The notes beneath the pieces were generated by a model, which was given only the letters and a program-made list of their open reading frames with translations, had not been told where the DNA came from and did no database searches. DNA of 26,920 bases from an uncultured Propionivibrio sp. (GTDB lineage: Bacteria; Pseudomonadota; Gammaproteobacteria; Burkholderiales; Rhodocyclaceae). Shown piece after piece: positions 1 through 7,595 of the stretch. Made by a program: the position numbers and the translations under genes. How positions within the stretch are numbered: the first letter of the stretch is position 1; each line of letters starts with the position of its first letter. The stretch lies in contig CALAIL010000073.1 in NCBI GenBank assembly GCA_937923255.1, positions 1-26,920 on the forward strand, in the 5' to 3' direction.

Positions 1-3
1 GGC

Positions 4-40
4 GGGCTTGATAACTCGCTGCGCTCAGACAATCAAGCCC
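4..40. repeat. Inverted repeat / hairpin at the left edge
   Basis: Two perfect 9-base arms, GGGCTTGAT (4-12) and ATCAAGCCC (32-40), enclose a 19-base loop, and an outer GGCGGG/CCCGCC pair extends the symmetry to about position 51. No gene lies beside it within the window. It may be the end of a transcript or the edge of a repeat that continues to the left. No T-run follows, so a terminator role is only a guess. Confidence 0.45.
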
Positions 41-130
41 TTGTTCCCGCCAAGCTTCCCGCGCCTGCGGCTGCGCCTAAGGGGGTTCTGAATGCTTCGT
101 AGTGATCGAATACGCGAAAGGGCATGCCCG

Positions 131-323
131 GGAAACCGCGTGGATGAAGGTGCTCTAGGCAGGTACTCTGAACCCCGCGTGGAATGGATGTCTCCGGACA
201 GGCACCTCTAAAACCCTTATCAATAAAGGGCTTCAGGTCAGGGTGTCTGGAGATGCCCTGTTTACGCGGGCTAGCGGGCACCTCCTCTGAAACGCCCTAA
301 ATACGCGGGGTTGCGGGCAGCCC
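131..323. repeat. Tandem array of ~40-bp palindromic units (cluster 1)
   Basis: Five consecutive degenerate units start at 131, 169, 209, 248 and 288, giving spacings of 38, 40, 39 and 40 bp. Typical units open with TGAA or GGAA followed by a C-rich block, then a GCGTxxA-like or TTATCAA-like centre, then a GGGC block and a TGCCC-type end, so each can fold into short stems. The same unit recurs at 1197, 15112 and 26699, and in degraded form near 6112. The last unit (288-323) leads directly into the Correia-like element that starts at 343. No open frame here looks coding. It resembles a REP/BIME-type intergenic repeat; the family is not one I can name. Confidence 0.7.
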
Positions 324-342
324 TTTTAAAAGCCAGACAATC

Positions 343-446
343 TATAGCGGCTCGACTTTGCCAAAAGACAAGGCGGCGAGCCGCTGACAGTACGAGCAGT
401 ACGGCAAGGCGAGCCAACGCCGTATTTTGGCGAAGGAAGCCGCTAT
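343..446. mobile_element. Correia-like miniature inverted-repeat element, copy A
   Basis: This 104-bp element has terminal inverted repeats. The left end reads TATAGCGGCT then GACTTTGCCAAAA. The right end, read in reverse complement, gives ATAGCGGCTT then CTTCGCCAAAA. The interior carries ACAAGGCGGCGAGCCGC, AGTACG repeated around a 4-nt spacer, ACGGCAAGGCGAG and CAACGCCGTA. From memory, these blocks and their order match the core of the neisserial Correia (CREE/NEMIS) element, whose short form is also a little over 100 bp with TATAGTGG ends. It encodes no protein, as expected for a non-autonomous MITE. The ends share ATAG(C/T)GG with the neisserial element but then diverge, so this looks like a related family and not a recent import. 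Confidence 0.7.
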
Positions 447-543
447 GGCTTGACTTTGCCAAAGACAAGGCGGCGAGCCGCAGGCAGTACGAGTAGTACG
501 GCAAGGCGAGCCAACGCCGTATTTTGGTAAAGGAAGCCGCTGT
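444..543. mobile_element. Correia-like miniature element, copy B (tandem)
   Basis: This second copy lies head-to-tail with copy A and shares the junction TAT at 444-446. Its interior is nearly identical to copy A. Its left end is shortened (TATGGCTTGAC) and its right end reads AAGGAAGCCGCTG, so the terminal repeats are slightly eroded. It stops about 12 bp past the stop codon of the minus-strand lipoprotein gene. Transcription from that gene would run through both copies and could form long stem-loops at the mRNA 3' end. Neisserial Correia elements are known to be transcribed with neighbouring genes and processed by RNase III; the same here is inference. Confidence 0.68.
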
Positions 544-555
544 TAAGGGAAACCG

Positions 556-1119
556 CTATCGCACCGGCGGGACGTAATCCGGCGGCGGCAAGGCCGGCGG
601 CCTGCCTTTGGGCGGCGGCGGGATGCTGCCTGCGGCAGGCGTGGCAGGAGACAGTGTGGGCGCGAACGCAGGCGTCGGCTCGCGCAGAATCTGCGCCATT
701 GAGGCCGGGACAGGCACCCGATGCCCGCTGGCATACATACACTGGATGTAGGCGTTGTCATAGCGTTCCTGGGCATCATAGCCATAATACCGGCTATCCC
801 CGGCGCCTACCGCGGAGCCAAGCAGCAGCCCCGCACCGGCGCCGATGCCTGCCCCGTGGTGGCCGCCCATTGCCGCGCCCGCCGCAGCCCCTACCGCCGT
901 GCCGACGACGGCATCGCGCACACCGGGATCGGTCTGCGGCGCCGTGCCGCCGATCTGTTGCCAGGCATAAGCGCGGCACTGCGTGTCGCTCGCCCGAAAG
1001 TCCTCGAAACTTCTGCCCGTGCCAGGCAAGGCCAGCACGCTCGGCCCCGTCGGGGCCGTGGCGCAGCCGGACAGAATACCCATAGCGACCAGCGCCGTCA
1101 TGCCTGCAATCCGTTTCAT
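556..1119 (-). CDS. Glycine-zipper outer-membrane-type lipoprotein
   Basis: A 187-residue protein with a lipoprotein signal peptide: MKR, a hydrophobic stretch and the lipobox LSGC with the lipidated Cys at residue 19. The start at 1119 is chosen because GGAGA lies 7 nt upstream and the signal peptide begins there; an ATG 24 bp upstream would only add a charged lead. The middle (about residues 60-105) is rich in Gly and Ala with GxxxG spacing (VGTAVGAAAGAAMGG), typical of glycine-zipper proteins that pack in membranes. It is followed by a tyrosine-rich part with CMYASGH and a Pro-rich tail. Residues upstream of the zipper include DTQCRAYA, common in this family. Two Correia-like elements begin just past its 3' end. 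The exact role is unknown; an envelope-anchored structural lipoprotein is most likely. Confidence 0.75.
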   Translation of the reverse strand: MKRIAGMTALVAMGILSGCATAPTGPSVLALPGTGRSFEDFRASDTQCRAYAWQQIGGTAPQTDPGVRDAVVGTAVGAAAGAAMGGHHGAGIGAGAGLLLGSAVGAGDSRYYGYDAQERYDNAYIQCMYASGHRVPVPASMAQILREPTPAFAPTLSPATPAAGSIPPPPKGRPPALPPPDYVPPVR

Positions 1120-1163
1120 GAAATATCTCCGGTTTAGCAACAAAATTCCTTATTTCACGCGAC

Positions 1164-1184
1164 GCCCTGCCGTGCAGGCAGGGC
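1164..1184 (-). terminator. Hairpin between the two minus-strand exported-protein genes
   Basis: A perfect 8-bp stem, GCCCTGCC with GGCAGGGC, encloses a 5-nt loop. It lies about 27 bp past the stop codon of the upstream minus-strand gene (1211-1549) and before the Shine-Dalgarno sequence of the lipoprotein gene. It lacks a clean T-run on the minus strand, so it may only attenuate transcription or protect an mRNA end. Confidence 0.4.
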
Positions 1185-1196
1185 AAACAGCATGCC

Positions 1197-1236
1197 TGGA
1201 GCCCTTGTATTTAGGGCGTTTCCGGCAGGACGGGCA
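1197..1236. repeat. Single ~40-bp repeat unit overlapping a gene 3' end
   Basis: This 40-base unit (TGGAGCCCTTGTATTTAGGG then CGTTTCCGG) matches the first unit of the array at 15112 at most positions. It covers the stop codon (1211-1213) and last eight codons of the minus-strand gene at 1211-1549, so the repeat core supplies or coincides with the gene's C-terminus. Confidence 0.6.
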
Positions 1237-1549
1237 TCCAGCCGCCCGGACAGGTTTTCACGCGCGGATAGTACGCGCGCGAAGCGGCGCAGTAATACCA
1301 GTACTGCTGCGGCGCTGGCGCGGGGGCGCGTTCGATATAAACGGGCGGTGGTTGCTGGATGATGATCGGCGGATAGTCATAGTAGTAAATCGGCCGTGGC
1401 GGGTAATAGTCAAACGGCCACGGATCCCAAAAGCCCGGCCCGAAGCCAAAGCCGAAATGGACGCGCCCATGCCCCCAGACGCTGCCCGAACCCAGCGCCA
1501 GCAGCACCGCGCCGGCCAGCAGCCATTTTTTGCGCTTATTTGCATTCAT
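1211..1549 (-). CDS. Small exported Pro/Tyr-rich protein with C-terminal CPGGW motif
   Basis: A 112-residue protein with a clear signal peptide (MNANKRKKWLL, then a hydrophobic stretch ending VWGHG near residue 27). The mature part is rich in Phe, Gly, Pro and Tyr (FGFGFGPGFWDPWPFDYYPP) and ends with QQYWYYCAASRAYYPRV, TCPGGW and MPV. A terminal WYYC...YYP.V..CP.GW block is recurrent in small exported proteobacterial proteins of unknown function; the two Cys could form a disulfide in the periplasm. The start is supported by a GAGGA about 8 nt upstream. The stop codon lies inside a 40-bp repeat unit. Function is unknown. Confidence 0.75.
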   Translation of the reverse strand: MNANKRKKWLLAGAVLLALGSGSVWGHGRVHFGFGFGPGFWDPWPFDYYPPRPIYYYDYPPIIIQQPPPVYIERAPAPAPQQYWYYCAASRAYYPRVKTCPGGWMPVLPETP

Positions 1550-1985
1550 GTTTTTATCCTCATCATGTCAACGATGCTCATCCTTTCATGCATCGACGTG
1601 TATGAATCAGTCTAGGTCAGCCCGGAAGGGCTGTCCACGCGCCACCCCCATCGAAATGTAAACAATTGTGTCGATAACCCGTATTTTCTACCTGCGGGTG
1701 AGCGCGAATCTACCAACGCAAGGGTACGGTTGAGTTTGAATACATCGCTGATTTATGGCCCACACGGGCCCATCATGCAAAAACAGCAAAATCATGCGTT
1801 GAGAAAACGATCCGCAGGCAGCGCATTTGAAAATACGCCCTTGCGCGCGCCGGGCATCGTATAATCGGCGCCCGGCCCTTTTGTAGCGCCTGATAGCCGT
1901 TTTTCGCACCTGCTTTCCTATTTCCGTTTTCCGAATTTTTTCTCTGCTGTTGACAGCTGAGCTTTATTTTTTCACCGCTTTTCCG
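1550..1985. promoter_or_regulatory. Divergent intergenic region with argS -10 box
   Basis: This 436-bp gap lies between the minus-strand exported protein and argS. A perfect TATAAT stands at 1860-1865, in the context GCATCGTATAATCGGCG, and is the best -10 candidate for argS, about 120 bp upstream of its ATG. I see no convincing -35 at 16-18 bp spacing, so recognition by sigma-70 is inferred from the -10 alone. A small AGCCC/GGGCT hairpin sits at 1619-1632. No open frame in the gap looks coding. Confidence 0.5.
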
Positions 1986-3749
1986 ATGAATCACAACATC
2001 AAGACGCATCTTGCCGACCTGATACGCACCGCATTGGCGCGCATTGCGCCTGACCAGGCAGGCACCGACATTCTTCTCGAGCGCCCCAAGCAGGCTGCAC
2101 ATGGCGATTTCGCCTGCAATGCCGCCATGCAGCTGGCGCGCGCGCTTAAGCGCAATCCGCGCGAGCTGGCGCAAGGACTGGTCGCCGCACTGCCCGCCTC
2201 CCCTTTCGTCGCCAAGGTCGACATCGCGGGGGCAGGATTCATCAATTTCCACCTGCAACCGGCCGCCAAACTGGCCATCGTACATGAAATCCTGGCGCAG
2301 GGCGATGCCTTTGGCCGCTCAACGCTCGGCGGCAAACAGAAAGTTCAAATTGAGTTTGTATCAGCCAACCCGACCGGGCCGCTGCATGTCGGTCATGGGC
2401 GCGGCGCCGCGTATGGCGCCAGCCTGGCCAACCTGCTGGCCTTCGCCGGCTGGGACGTGACGCGCGAATACTACGTTAACGACGCCGGCCGGCAGATGGA
2501 CATCCTCGCGCTTTCCGCATGGCTACGCTATCTCGAACTGTGCGGCGAGCCGGTGGCCTTCCCGCCGAACGCCTATCAGGGCGACTATGTGCGCGCAATG
2601 GCGACCGCCATGAAGCAGACGCGGGGCGAAGCCCTGCTGCATAAGGCAGCGGACGTACTCGCGGACACACCGAGCCTGCCCGAGGCCGGGGGCAGCGACG
2701 ACGAGGCCAAGCAGCAGCACGAAGCGTATCTCGACGCACTGATCGCCAATGCCAAACGCCTGCTCGGCGAGGAATGGCAGTACGTACACAATTACGTTCT
2801 CAGCGAACAGCTCGACGATTGCCGCGAAGACCTTGCCGAATTCGGCGTGCACTATGAAGTCTGGTTCTCGGAGAAAGCGCTGTTCGATGCCGGACTCGTC
2901 GAGCGTTGCGTCGCCCGCCTGGAGGCTGCCGGGCACATTTATCTCAAAAACGGCGCCAAATGGTTCCGCTCAACCACCTTCGGGGACGAAAAGGATCGCG
3001 TCGTCCAGCGCGACAACGGTCTGTATACCTACTTCGCCTCAGACATCGCCTATCACCTGAACAAATACGAGCGCGGTTTTGACCGCATGATCAATATCTG
3101 GGGCGCTGATCACCACGGCTATATCCCGCGCGTCAAGGGTTCCCTGCAGGCGCTCGGCCTTGATCCTGGCAAGCTCGATGTCGCACTCGTGCAGTTTGCC
3201 GTGCTGTACCGCAACGGACAAAAGGCGCAGATGTCGACGCGCTCCGGCGAATTCGTCACTCTGCGCGCACTGCGCGCCGAGGTCGGCAACGACGCCTGCC
3301 GTTTTTTCTACGTGCTGCGCAAATCCGACCAGCATTTGGATTTCGATCTCGATCTGGCCACCAGCCAGACCAACGAAAATCCCGTCTATTACATCCAGTA
3401 TGCGCACGCCCGCATCTGCTCGGTACTGATGCAGTGGGACGGCGATGAAGCTACGCTCGACCGGATCGACCTGGCGCGGCTCGACAGCCCGTATGAACTG
3501 GCGCTGGCGGCAAAGCTGCGCGAATTTCCTGAAGTCGTCGAAGCGGCGGCGCGCGATCTGGCGCCGCACATGATCGCCTTCTACCTGAAGGATCTGGCCG
3601 CCGCCTTCCACAGCTATTACAATGCCGAGCGCATGCTGGTTGAGGACGCCGCACTGAAAGACGCGCGCGTTGCGCTGGCATCGGCCGTGCGTCAGACCTT
3701 GCGCAACGGCATGGGTATCATTGGCGTCAGTTGCCCGCAATCCATGTAA
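1986..3749 (+). CDS. argS: Arginine--tRNA ligase (arginyl-tRNA synthetase)
   Basis: A class I aminoacyl-tRNA synthetase that charges tRNA-Arg with arginine in the cytoplasm. At 587 residues it is full length for the family. The N-terminal tRNA-binding additional domain spans about 1-100. The HIGH signature appears as HVGH at 134-137 within SANPTGPLHVGHG. The KMSKS-equivalent is MSTRSG from residue 416, the usual relaxed form in bacterial ArgS. The C-terminal anticodon-binding domain ends GMGIIGVSCPQSM, the normal family ending. The frame is open from a TTG at 1950, but the ATG at 1986 gives the expected N-terminus (MNHNIKTHLADLI); neither has a clear Shine-Dalgarno. It heads an argS, SPOR protein, dsbA run. 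Confidence 0.96.
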   Translation: MNHNIKTHLADLIRTALARIAPDQAGTDILLERPKQAAHGDFACNAAMQLARALKRNPRELAQGLVAALPASPFVAKVDIAGAGFINFHLQPAAKLAIVHEILAQGDAFGRSTLGGKQKVQIEFVSANPTGPLHVGHGRGAAYGASLANLLAFAGWDVTREYYVNDAGRQMDILALSAWLRYLELCGEPVAFPPNAYQGDYVRAMATAMKQTRGEALLHKAADVLADTPSLPEAGGSDDEAKQQHEAYLDALIANAKRLLGEEWQYVHNYVLSEQLDDCREDLAEFGVHYEVWFSEKALFDAGLVERCVARLEAAGHIYLKNGAKWFRSTTFGDEKDRVVQRDNGLYTYFASDIAYHLNKYERGFDRMINIWGADHHGYIPRVKGSLQALGLDPGKLDVALVQFAVLYRNGQKAQMSTRSGEFVTLRALRAEVGNDACRFFYVLRKSDQHLDFDLDLATSQTNENPVYYIQYAHARICSVLMQWDGDEATLDRIDLARLDSPYELALAAKLREFPEVVEAAARDLAPHMIAFYLKDLAAAFHSYYNAERMLVEDAALKDARVALASAVRQTLRNGMGIIGVSCPQSM

Positions 3750-3828
3750 ACTGCCGACTTGCAGCATCAAGAACTGGCACCTGTATGCAAACCGTTTCGG
3801 CTAAATAGACATAAGGAAGAAGTCTCAT

Positions 3829-4485
3829 ATGAAAGCGCAAGCGCGTAGCGGCCGATGCCTAAGCAAGCCCTCCGTTTCGGCCGGCAATGTGCTGACGGGT
3901 CTATTCGTCGGGCTGATCATCGGCGTTCTGGCGACAGCGGCGGTCGTCTGGTACATCTTCAAGACGCCCGCACCGTTCTCCAACAAAATCCAGCCGCCCG
4001 CCAGAACGGCCGGCGCAGCGAACGATGGACAGGCCGACGACAAGCCGGTGCCGCAAGGGCCGCTCACCTTGCCCGGCAAACCCGGCGACCCGGTGCCGCA
4101 GACCCAGACACGCGCCGATGGCGGCAATGAGGGCGACAAGCCACGCTTTGATTTTTATAAGATTTTGCCCGGCAAAGGCGAGGCGACGCCAGAAGAAAGG
4201 AAGGAGACAAAAACCGCGGACAATAAGGAAAAGGAAAAACCCGGCGCGCTGACACAACCGATGTATCTGCAAACCGGCTCCTATCAAAACCCGGCCGAGG
4301 CCGACAACCAGAAGGCGCGGCTGGCCATGCTGGGTATGGAAGCAACGGTGCAGCAGGTGATGTTGCAGGATAAAGTGTGGTATCGCGTTCGCCTCGGCCC
4401 GTTCCGCCGGCTCGACGAAATCAACGGCATGCGGTCCGAACTGGCCAAACAGGGTATTAGTGCATCCATCGTTAAAAAGGAATAA
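3829..4485 (+). CDS. SPOR-domain membrane protein (FtsN-like)
   Basis: A 218-residue bitopic inner-membrane protein: a short cytoplasmic N-terminus, one transmembrane helix (about 22-44), a long Pro/Lys/Glu-rich periplasmic linker and a C-terminal SPOR domain (about 145-215) beginning YLQTGSYQNPAEAD and ending in RSELAKQGISASIVKK. SPOR domains bind denuded peptidoglycan glycans at the division septum, so a role in cell division or wall remodelling is likely; whether it is a true FtsN cannot be told from the sequence. AAGGAAGAAG about 8-17 nt upstream supports the start. It lies between argS and dsbA, a conserved betaproteobacterial arrangement. Its last codons contain the Shine-Dalgarno of dsbA. 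Confidence 0.88.
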   Translation: MKAQARSGRCLSKPSVSAGNVLTGLFVGLIIGVLATAAVVWYIFKTPAPFSNKIQPPARTAGAANDGQADDKPVPQGPLTLPGKPGDPVPQTQTRADGGNEGDKPRFDFYKILPGKGEATPEERKETKTADNKEKEKPGALTQPMYLQTGSYQNPAEADNQKARLAMLGMEATVQQVMLQDKVWYRVRLGPFRRLDEINGMRSELAKQGISASIVKKE

Positions 4486-4489
4486 GTTC

Positions 4490-5200
4490 ATGAAACGCAG
4501 CATTTCTCTCTGGCTGGCCGCTTTCGGCCTGTCTTTCCTGGCTTGTGTTCTGCCGGCGCAGGCGCAATCGCAGGCGCAACGACCCGTCGCCGGTACGCAT
4601 TACGTCGCCATCGATCCGCCGCTGGCGACCGACAACCCGGACAAAATCGAGGTCGTCGAATTTTTCTCCTACGGCTGCCCGCATTGTTTCGACCTCAGCG
4701 CAAGCCTCAACCGCTGGGTAGCCAAACTGCCGGCCGATGTCACGTTCTACCGTATACCAGTCGGCTTCAACCAGCCGTACTACCAGTTGATGGCGCGCTT
4801 CTACTACGCGCTGGAAGCGCTGGGCGAGCTGGAACGCCTGGACAAGGCCGCCTTTGAAGCCATTCATATGAAGGGGCTCAAGCTCGTCGATGAAAAGAGC
4901 CTGGCCGACTGGGTCGCCTCACAAGGCGTTGACGCCAAAAAGTTCCATGACGCTTTCAATGCCTTTGGCGTGGTCAGCAAAACCCGGCGCGCCGACCAAA
5001 TGACGCAGGCCGCCGGCGTTCCCGGCGTACCCGCCCTCGTCGTCGATGGGCGTTACCGGGTGCTGACCAAAGGCATCAAGGAAGCGCACGAACTGCTCAC
5101 GCGCACCGATCTGGTCATCGAGAAGCGGCGTGCCGAACGCGCAGCCAAAACCGCGCCCAAAACTGCGTCGAAAGCCGCGCCGAAAACCGGCAAAAAATAA
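4490..5200 (+). CDS. dsbA: Thiol:disulfide interchange protein DsbA
   Basis: A periplasmic oxidase that introduces disulfide bonds into exported proteins. The 236-residue precursor has a signal peptide (MKRSISLWLA..., cleavage likely after AQA near residue 25). The active site CPHC (C63, C66, in FFSYGCPHCF) lies in a thioredoxin fold, and the cis-proline loop is in GVPGVPALVVDG. AAGGA 8-12 nt upstream sets the ATG, and the gene starts only 4 bp after the SPOR gene, so the two are probably co-transcribed. The last ~25 residues form an unusual Lys/Ala-rich tail (AAKTAPKTASKAAPKTGKK) beyond the normal end of the fold. The paired DsbB is not in the window. Confidence 0.93.
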   Translation: MKRSISLWLAAFGLSFLACVLPAQAQSQAQRPVAGTHYVAIDPPLATDNPDKIEVVEFFSYGCPHCFDLSASLNRWVAKLPADVTFYRIPVGFNQPYYQLMARFYYALEALGELERLDKAAFEAIHMKGLKLVDEKSLADWVASQGVDAKKFHDAFNAFGVVSKTRRADQMTQAAGVPGVPALVVDGRYRVLTKGIKEAHELLTRTDLVIEKRRAERAAKTAPKTASKAAPKTGKK

Positions 5201-5207
5201 ACGGTGA

Positions 5208-5999
5208 ATGAACGCGCCGCCGCGCCTGTTTATCACCGGTGCCTCATCGGGCATCGGTGAAGCGCTGGCGAAGTATTACGCCGCACGCGGCGGTACGCTT
5301 GGCCTGGCGGCGCGAGATCACGAAAAACTGGTTACGGCAGCGAAGGCCCTGGCAACGCTGGGGGCACGGCAGGTTACCTGCTATCCGCTTGATGTCGCCG
5401 ATGCAGCGCAGCTACGGGCCGCCGCGGAGGATTTCATCACCCGCCACGGTGTGCCCGACATTGTCATCGCCAATGCCGGCGTATCTTCCGGCACGCTGAC
5501 CGAATATGCCGAAGATCTTGCCGCTTTCCGGCGCATTCTCGAAACAAACGTCTTCGGCCTGAGCGCGACCTTCTCGCCATTCATCGCCGCCATGCGCAAT
5601 GCGGCCGGGGATGGCCGTGCCCGCCGGCTGGTCGGCATCGCTTCGATCGCCGGCATCCGTGGTCTGCCGAGCGCGGGCGCTTACAGCGCCTCGAAAGCCG
5701 CCGCCATCGCGTATCTTGAAAGCCTGCGCGTCGAACTGCGCAGCTCCGGCATCAAGGTCGTGACCATTGCCCCGGGTTATATCAAAACGCCGATGACGGC
5801 GGTTAATCCCTACCCCATGCCTTTTCTACTGTCGGCGGACGAGGCCGCGCAGCGCTTTGCCCGCGCCATCGACCGGGGCGTCAGCTACACCATCATTCCC
5901 TGGCAAATGGGAATCGTCGCCAAAATACTACGTCTGCTGCCTAACGGCTTCTATGACCGACTGTTCGCAAAGGCGCCGCGCAAGCCGAGGATTCTCTGA
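5208..5999 (+). CDS. SDR-family NAD(P)-dependent oxidoreductase
   Basis: A 263-residue classical short-chain dehydrogenase/reductase. The Rossmann cofactor motif is TGASSGIG (10-17), the structural NAG is at 89-91, and the catalytic Ser146, Tyr159 and Lys163 stand in ASIAG and YSASK. The later PGYIKTPMT motif is typical of SDRs that act on lipids, sugars or keto acyl groups. It begins 7 bp after dsbA and probably belongs to the same transcript, but its Shine-Dalgarno is weak. An Arg-rich C-terminus (PRKPRIL) may contact membranes. The substrate cannot be inferred from the sequence. Confidence 0.88.
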   Translation: MNAPPRLFITGASSGIGEALAKYYAARGGTLGLAARDHEKLVTAAKALATLGARQVTCYPLDVADAAQLRAAAEDFITRHGVPDIVIANAGVSSGTLTEYAEDLAAFRRILETNVFGLSATFSPFIAAMRNAAGDGRARRLVGIASIAGIRGLPSAGAYSASKAAAIAYLESLRVELRSSGIKVVTIAPGYIKTPMTAVNPYPMPFLLSADEAAQRFARAIDRGVSYTIIPWQMGIVAKILRLLPNGFYDRLFAKAPRKPRIL

Positions 6000-6548
6000 T
6001 CCCGTCATCCGGAGGGCGCCGACCCGGTAGCTGTCCGTGTACTGTCTGGGTGGCGATGCAGGCACGCCTGTCGTCCTGGCTGGATAAAGGCTGTAAGGGC
6101 AGTACCGCCACGATGCCCTATTCACGTGACTTACGGAAAGGGCAGGCTGGAAACGCCCAAGGGACGCGGGCTACAGCGCATACTGACCGCAAACCCCATT
6201 CCACACGGATTCGCCGGATAGGTATGGTTGAAATGCCCAATCGACAAGGACGTCGGCAAATGGTAAGGGATCTTGTGCCCTCACCCCAAGCATCCCACGC
6301 CAGACGAGAAGGGCGAGCGAAAGCCGGCGTGTTCAGGTGTTTCTTTCCCCGCGGCCGCAGGCCACAGTGCGCATCACCGCCACCCCTAGTTACGGCGTGC
6401 GCCAGGAACCCAAGCGGCGCCAGATCGTCCAAACGGGAGTGTCAGCGTCCCGTCTCGTGCCGTGAACTGCGGCATGAATTGCACCGTAAAAATCATGCGC
6501 CAAGGGCGCGTGGCCGGTATACTTGCCGATTCCGAATATAGATAAACA
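6000..6548. other. Intergenic region with degenerate repeat units and a weak -10
   Basis: This 549-bp gap holds no convincing gene; the plus-strand open frame across 6050-6541 is Arg-rich, lacks any domain and has no ribosome binding site. Between about 6112 and 6240 are degraded copies of the 40-bp repeat (TGCCCTATTCACG, GGAAACGCCC, GACGCGGGCT, AACCCCATTCCACACGG, TTGAAATGCCC). A TATACT at 6518-6523, 26 bp upstream of ubiU, is a possible -10 box, without a clear -35. I see no TTGAT-N4-ATCAA FNR-type site, although anaerobic control of ubiUVT would be expected. Confidence 0.5.
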
Positions 6549-7583
6549 ATGACGATGCCAAGCAACACCATGCCGCAACACAAGATTCCTGAACTCGTCT
6601 GCCCAGCCGGCAGCCTGCCGGCGCTCAAGGCTGCCATTGATCATGGCGCCGACACGGTGTATTTCGGCTACAAGAACGACACCAACGCGCGTAATTTCGC
6701 CGGCCTGAATTTCGATCACAAGGCGATGGTCGAGGGCATCGACTACGCGCACCGGCGTAACCGGCGCGTGCTGATGGCGATCAATACCTTCCCGCAGCCG
6801 GGGCGCGAGGCCGACTGGCATCGCGCTGTCGATGGCGCCGCCGATCTGGGCGTCGATGCCGTGATTCTCGCCGATGTCGGGCTGCTCGACTATGCCAGCC
6901 GGCGCCACCCGCAGCTGCGCCTGCACCTTTCGGTGCAAGGCTCGGCGACAAGTTACGAGGCGGTCAATTTCGCCCATCGCGAATTCGGCATCCGGCGCGC
7001 CGTGCTGCCGCGCGTACTGACGCTGGCGCAGGTCGAGTTGGTCATCCGGAACACGCCCGTCGAGATCGAAGTCTTCGGCTTCGGCAGCCTGTGCGTCATG
7101 AACGAGGGGCGCTGCTGGCTCTCGTCCTACGCCACGGGCGAGTCGCCGAATACGGTCGGCGCCTGCTCGCCGGCCAAGTTCGTCAAATGGGAAAGAAAGC
7201 CGGGCGTAATGAATACCCGCCTGAACGGCATTCTCATCGACCGTTACGGCGACAACGAACCGGCCGGCTACCCGACGCTGTGCAAAGGGCGCTTCGAGGT
7301 CAACGGCGAAACCTATTACGCGATGGAAGAGCCGACCAGTCTCAATGTGCTCGAGCTGCTGCCGGACATCGCCCGCATCGGCGTTGCCGCCATCAAGGTT
7401 GAAGGGCGTCAGCGCAGCCCGGCCTACGTTGCACAGGTGACGCGCACCTTACGCGCGGCGCTCGATGAACTGGGCCGCGATGCCGATCATTTCAGCGTCA
7501 AACCCGCCTGGCAGGCCGAACTCGGCAAAGTCTCCGAAGGGTCGCAAGTCACGCTCGGCGCCTACGACCGGCCCTGGCGCTGA
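6549..7583 (+). CDS. ubiU: Ubiquinone biosynthesis protein UbiU (U32 peptidase family)
   Basis: A 344-residue U32-family protein that, with UbiV, supports the hydroxylation steps of ubiquinone synthesis without oxygen. Four Cys at 182, 189, 206 and 245 have spacings x6, x16 and x38, identical to those I recall for the [4Fe-4S] ligands of E. coli UbiU (YhbU). The surrounding blocks GSLCVMNEGRCWLSSY and YPTLCKGRF are typical. The N-terminal PELVCPAGSLPALKAAIDHG is also diagnostic. The start is uncertain by a few residues (ATGs at 6549, 6555 and 6570) because no strong Shine-Dalgarno is present. It heads a ubiU-ubiV-ubiT run with 12 and 2 bp gaps. The products probably form the UbiU-UbiV heterodimer in the cytoplasm. 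Confidence 0.93.
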   Translation: MTMPSNTMPQHKIPELVCPAGSLPALKAAIDHGADTVYFGYKNDTNARNFAGLNFDHKAMVEGIDYAHRRNRRVLMAINTFPQPGREADWHRAVDGAADLGVDAVILADVGLLDYASRRHPQLRLHLSVQGSATSYEAVNFAHREFGIRRAVLPRVLTLAQVELVIRNTPVEIEVFGFGSLCVMNEGRCWLSSYATGESPNTVGACSPAKFVKWERKPGVMNTRLNGILIDRYGDNEPAGYPTLCKGRFEVNGETYYAMEEPTSLNVLELLPDIARIGVAAIKVEGRQRSPAYVAQVTRTLRAALDELGRDADHFSVKPAWQAELGKVSEGSQVTLGAYDRPWR

Positions 7584-7595
7584 ACACAAACGGCC

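Noticed and set aside
131..323. CRISPR array
   Set aside because: The ~40-bp units are contiguous without unique spacers, are themselves degenerate, and no cas genes are present.
1211..1236. LPETP at the C-terminus as a sortase signal
   Set aside because: The LPxTG glycine, following hydrophobic helix and basic tail are absent, and the codons belong to a DNA repeat.
6050..6541. Plus-strand 163-codon frame before ubiU
   Set aside because: It crosses degenerate repeat units, is Arg-rich with no domain, and has no ribosome binding site.
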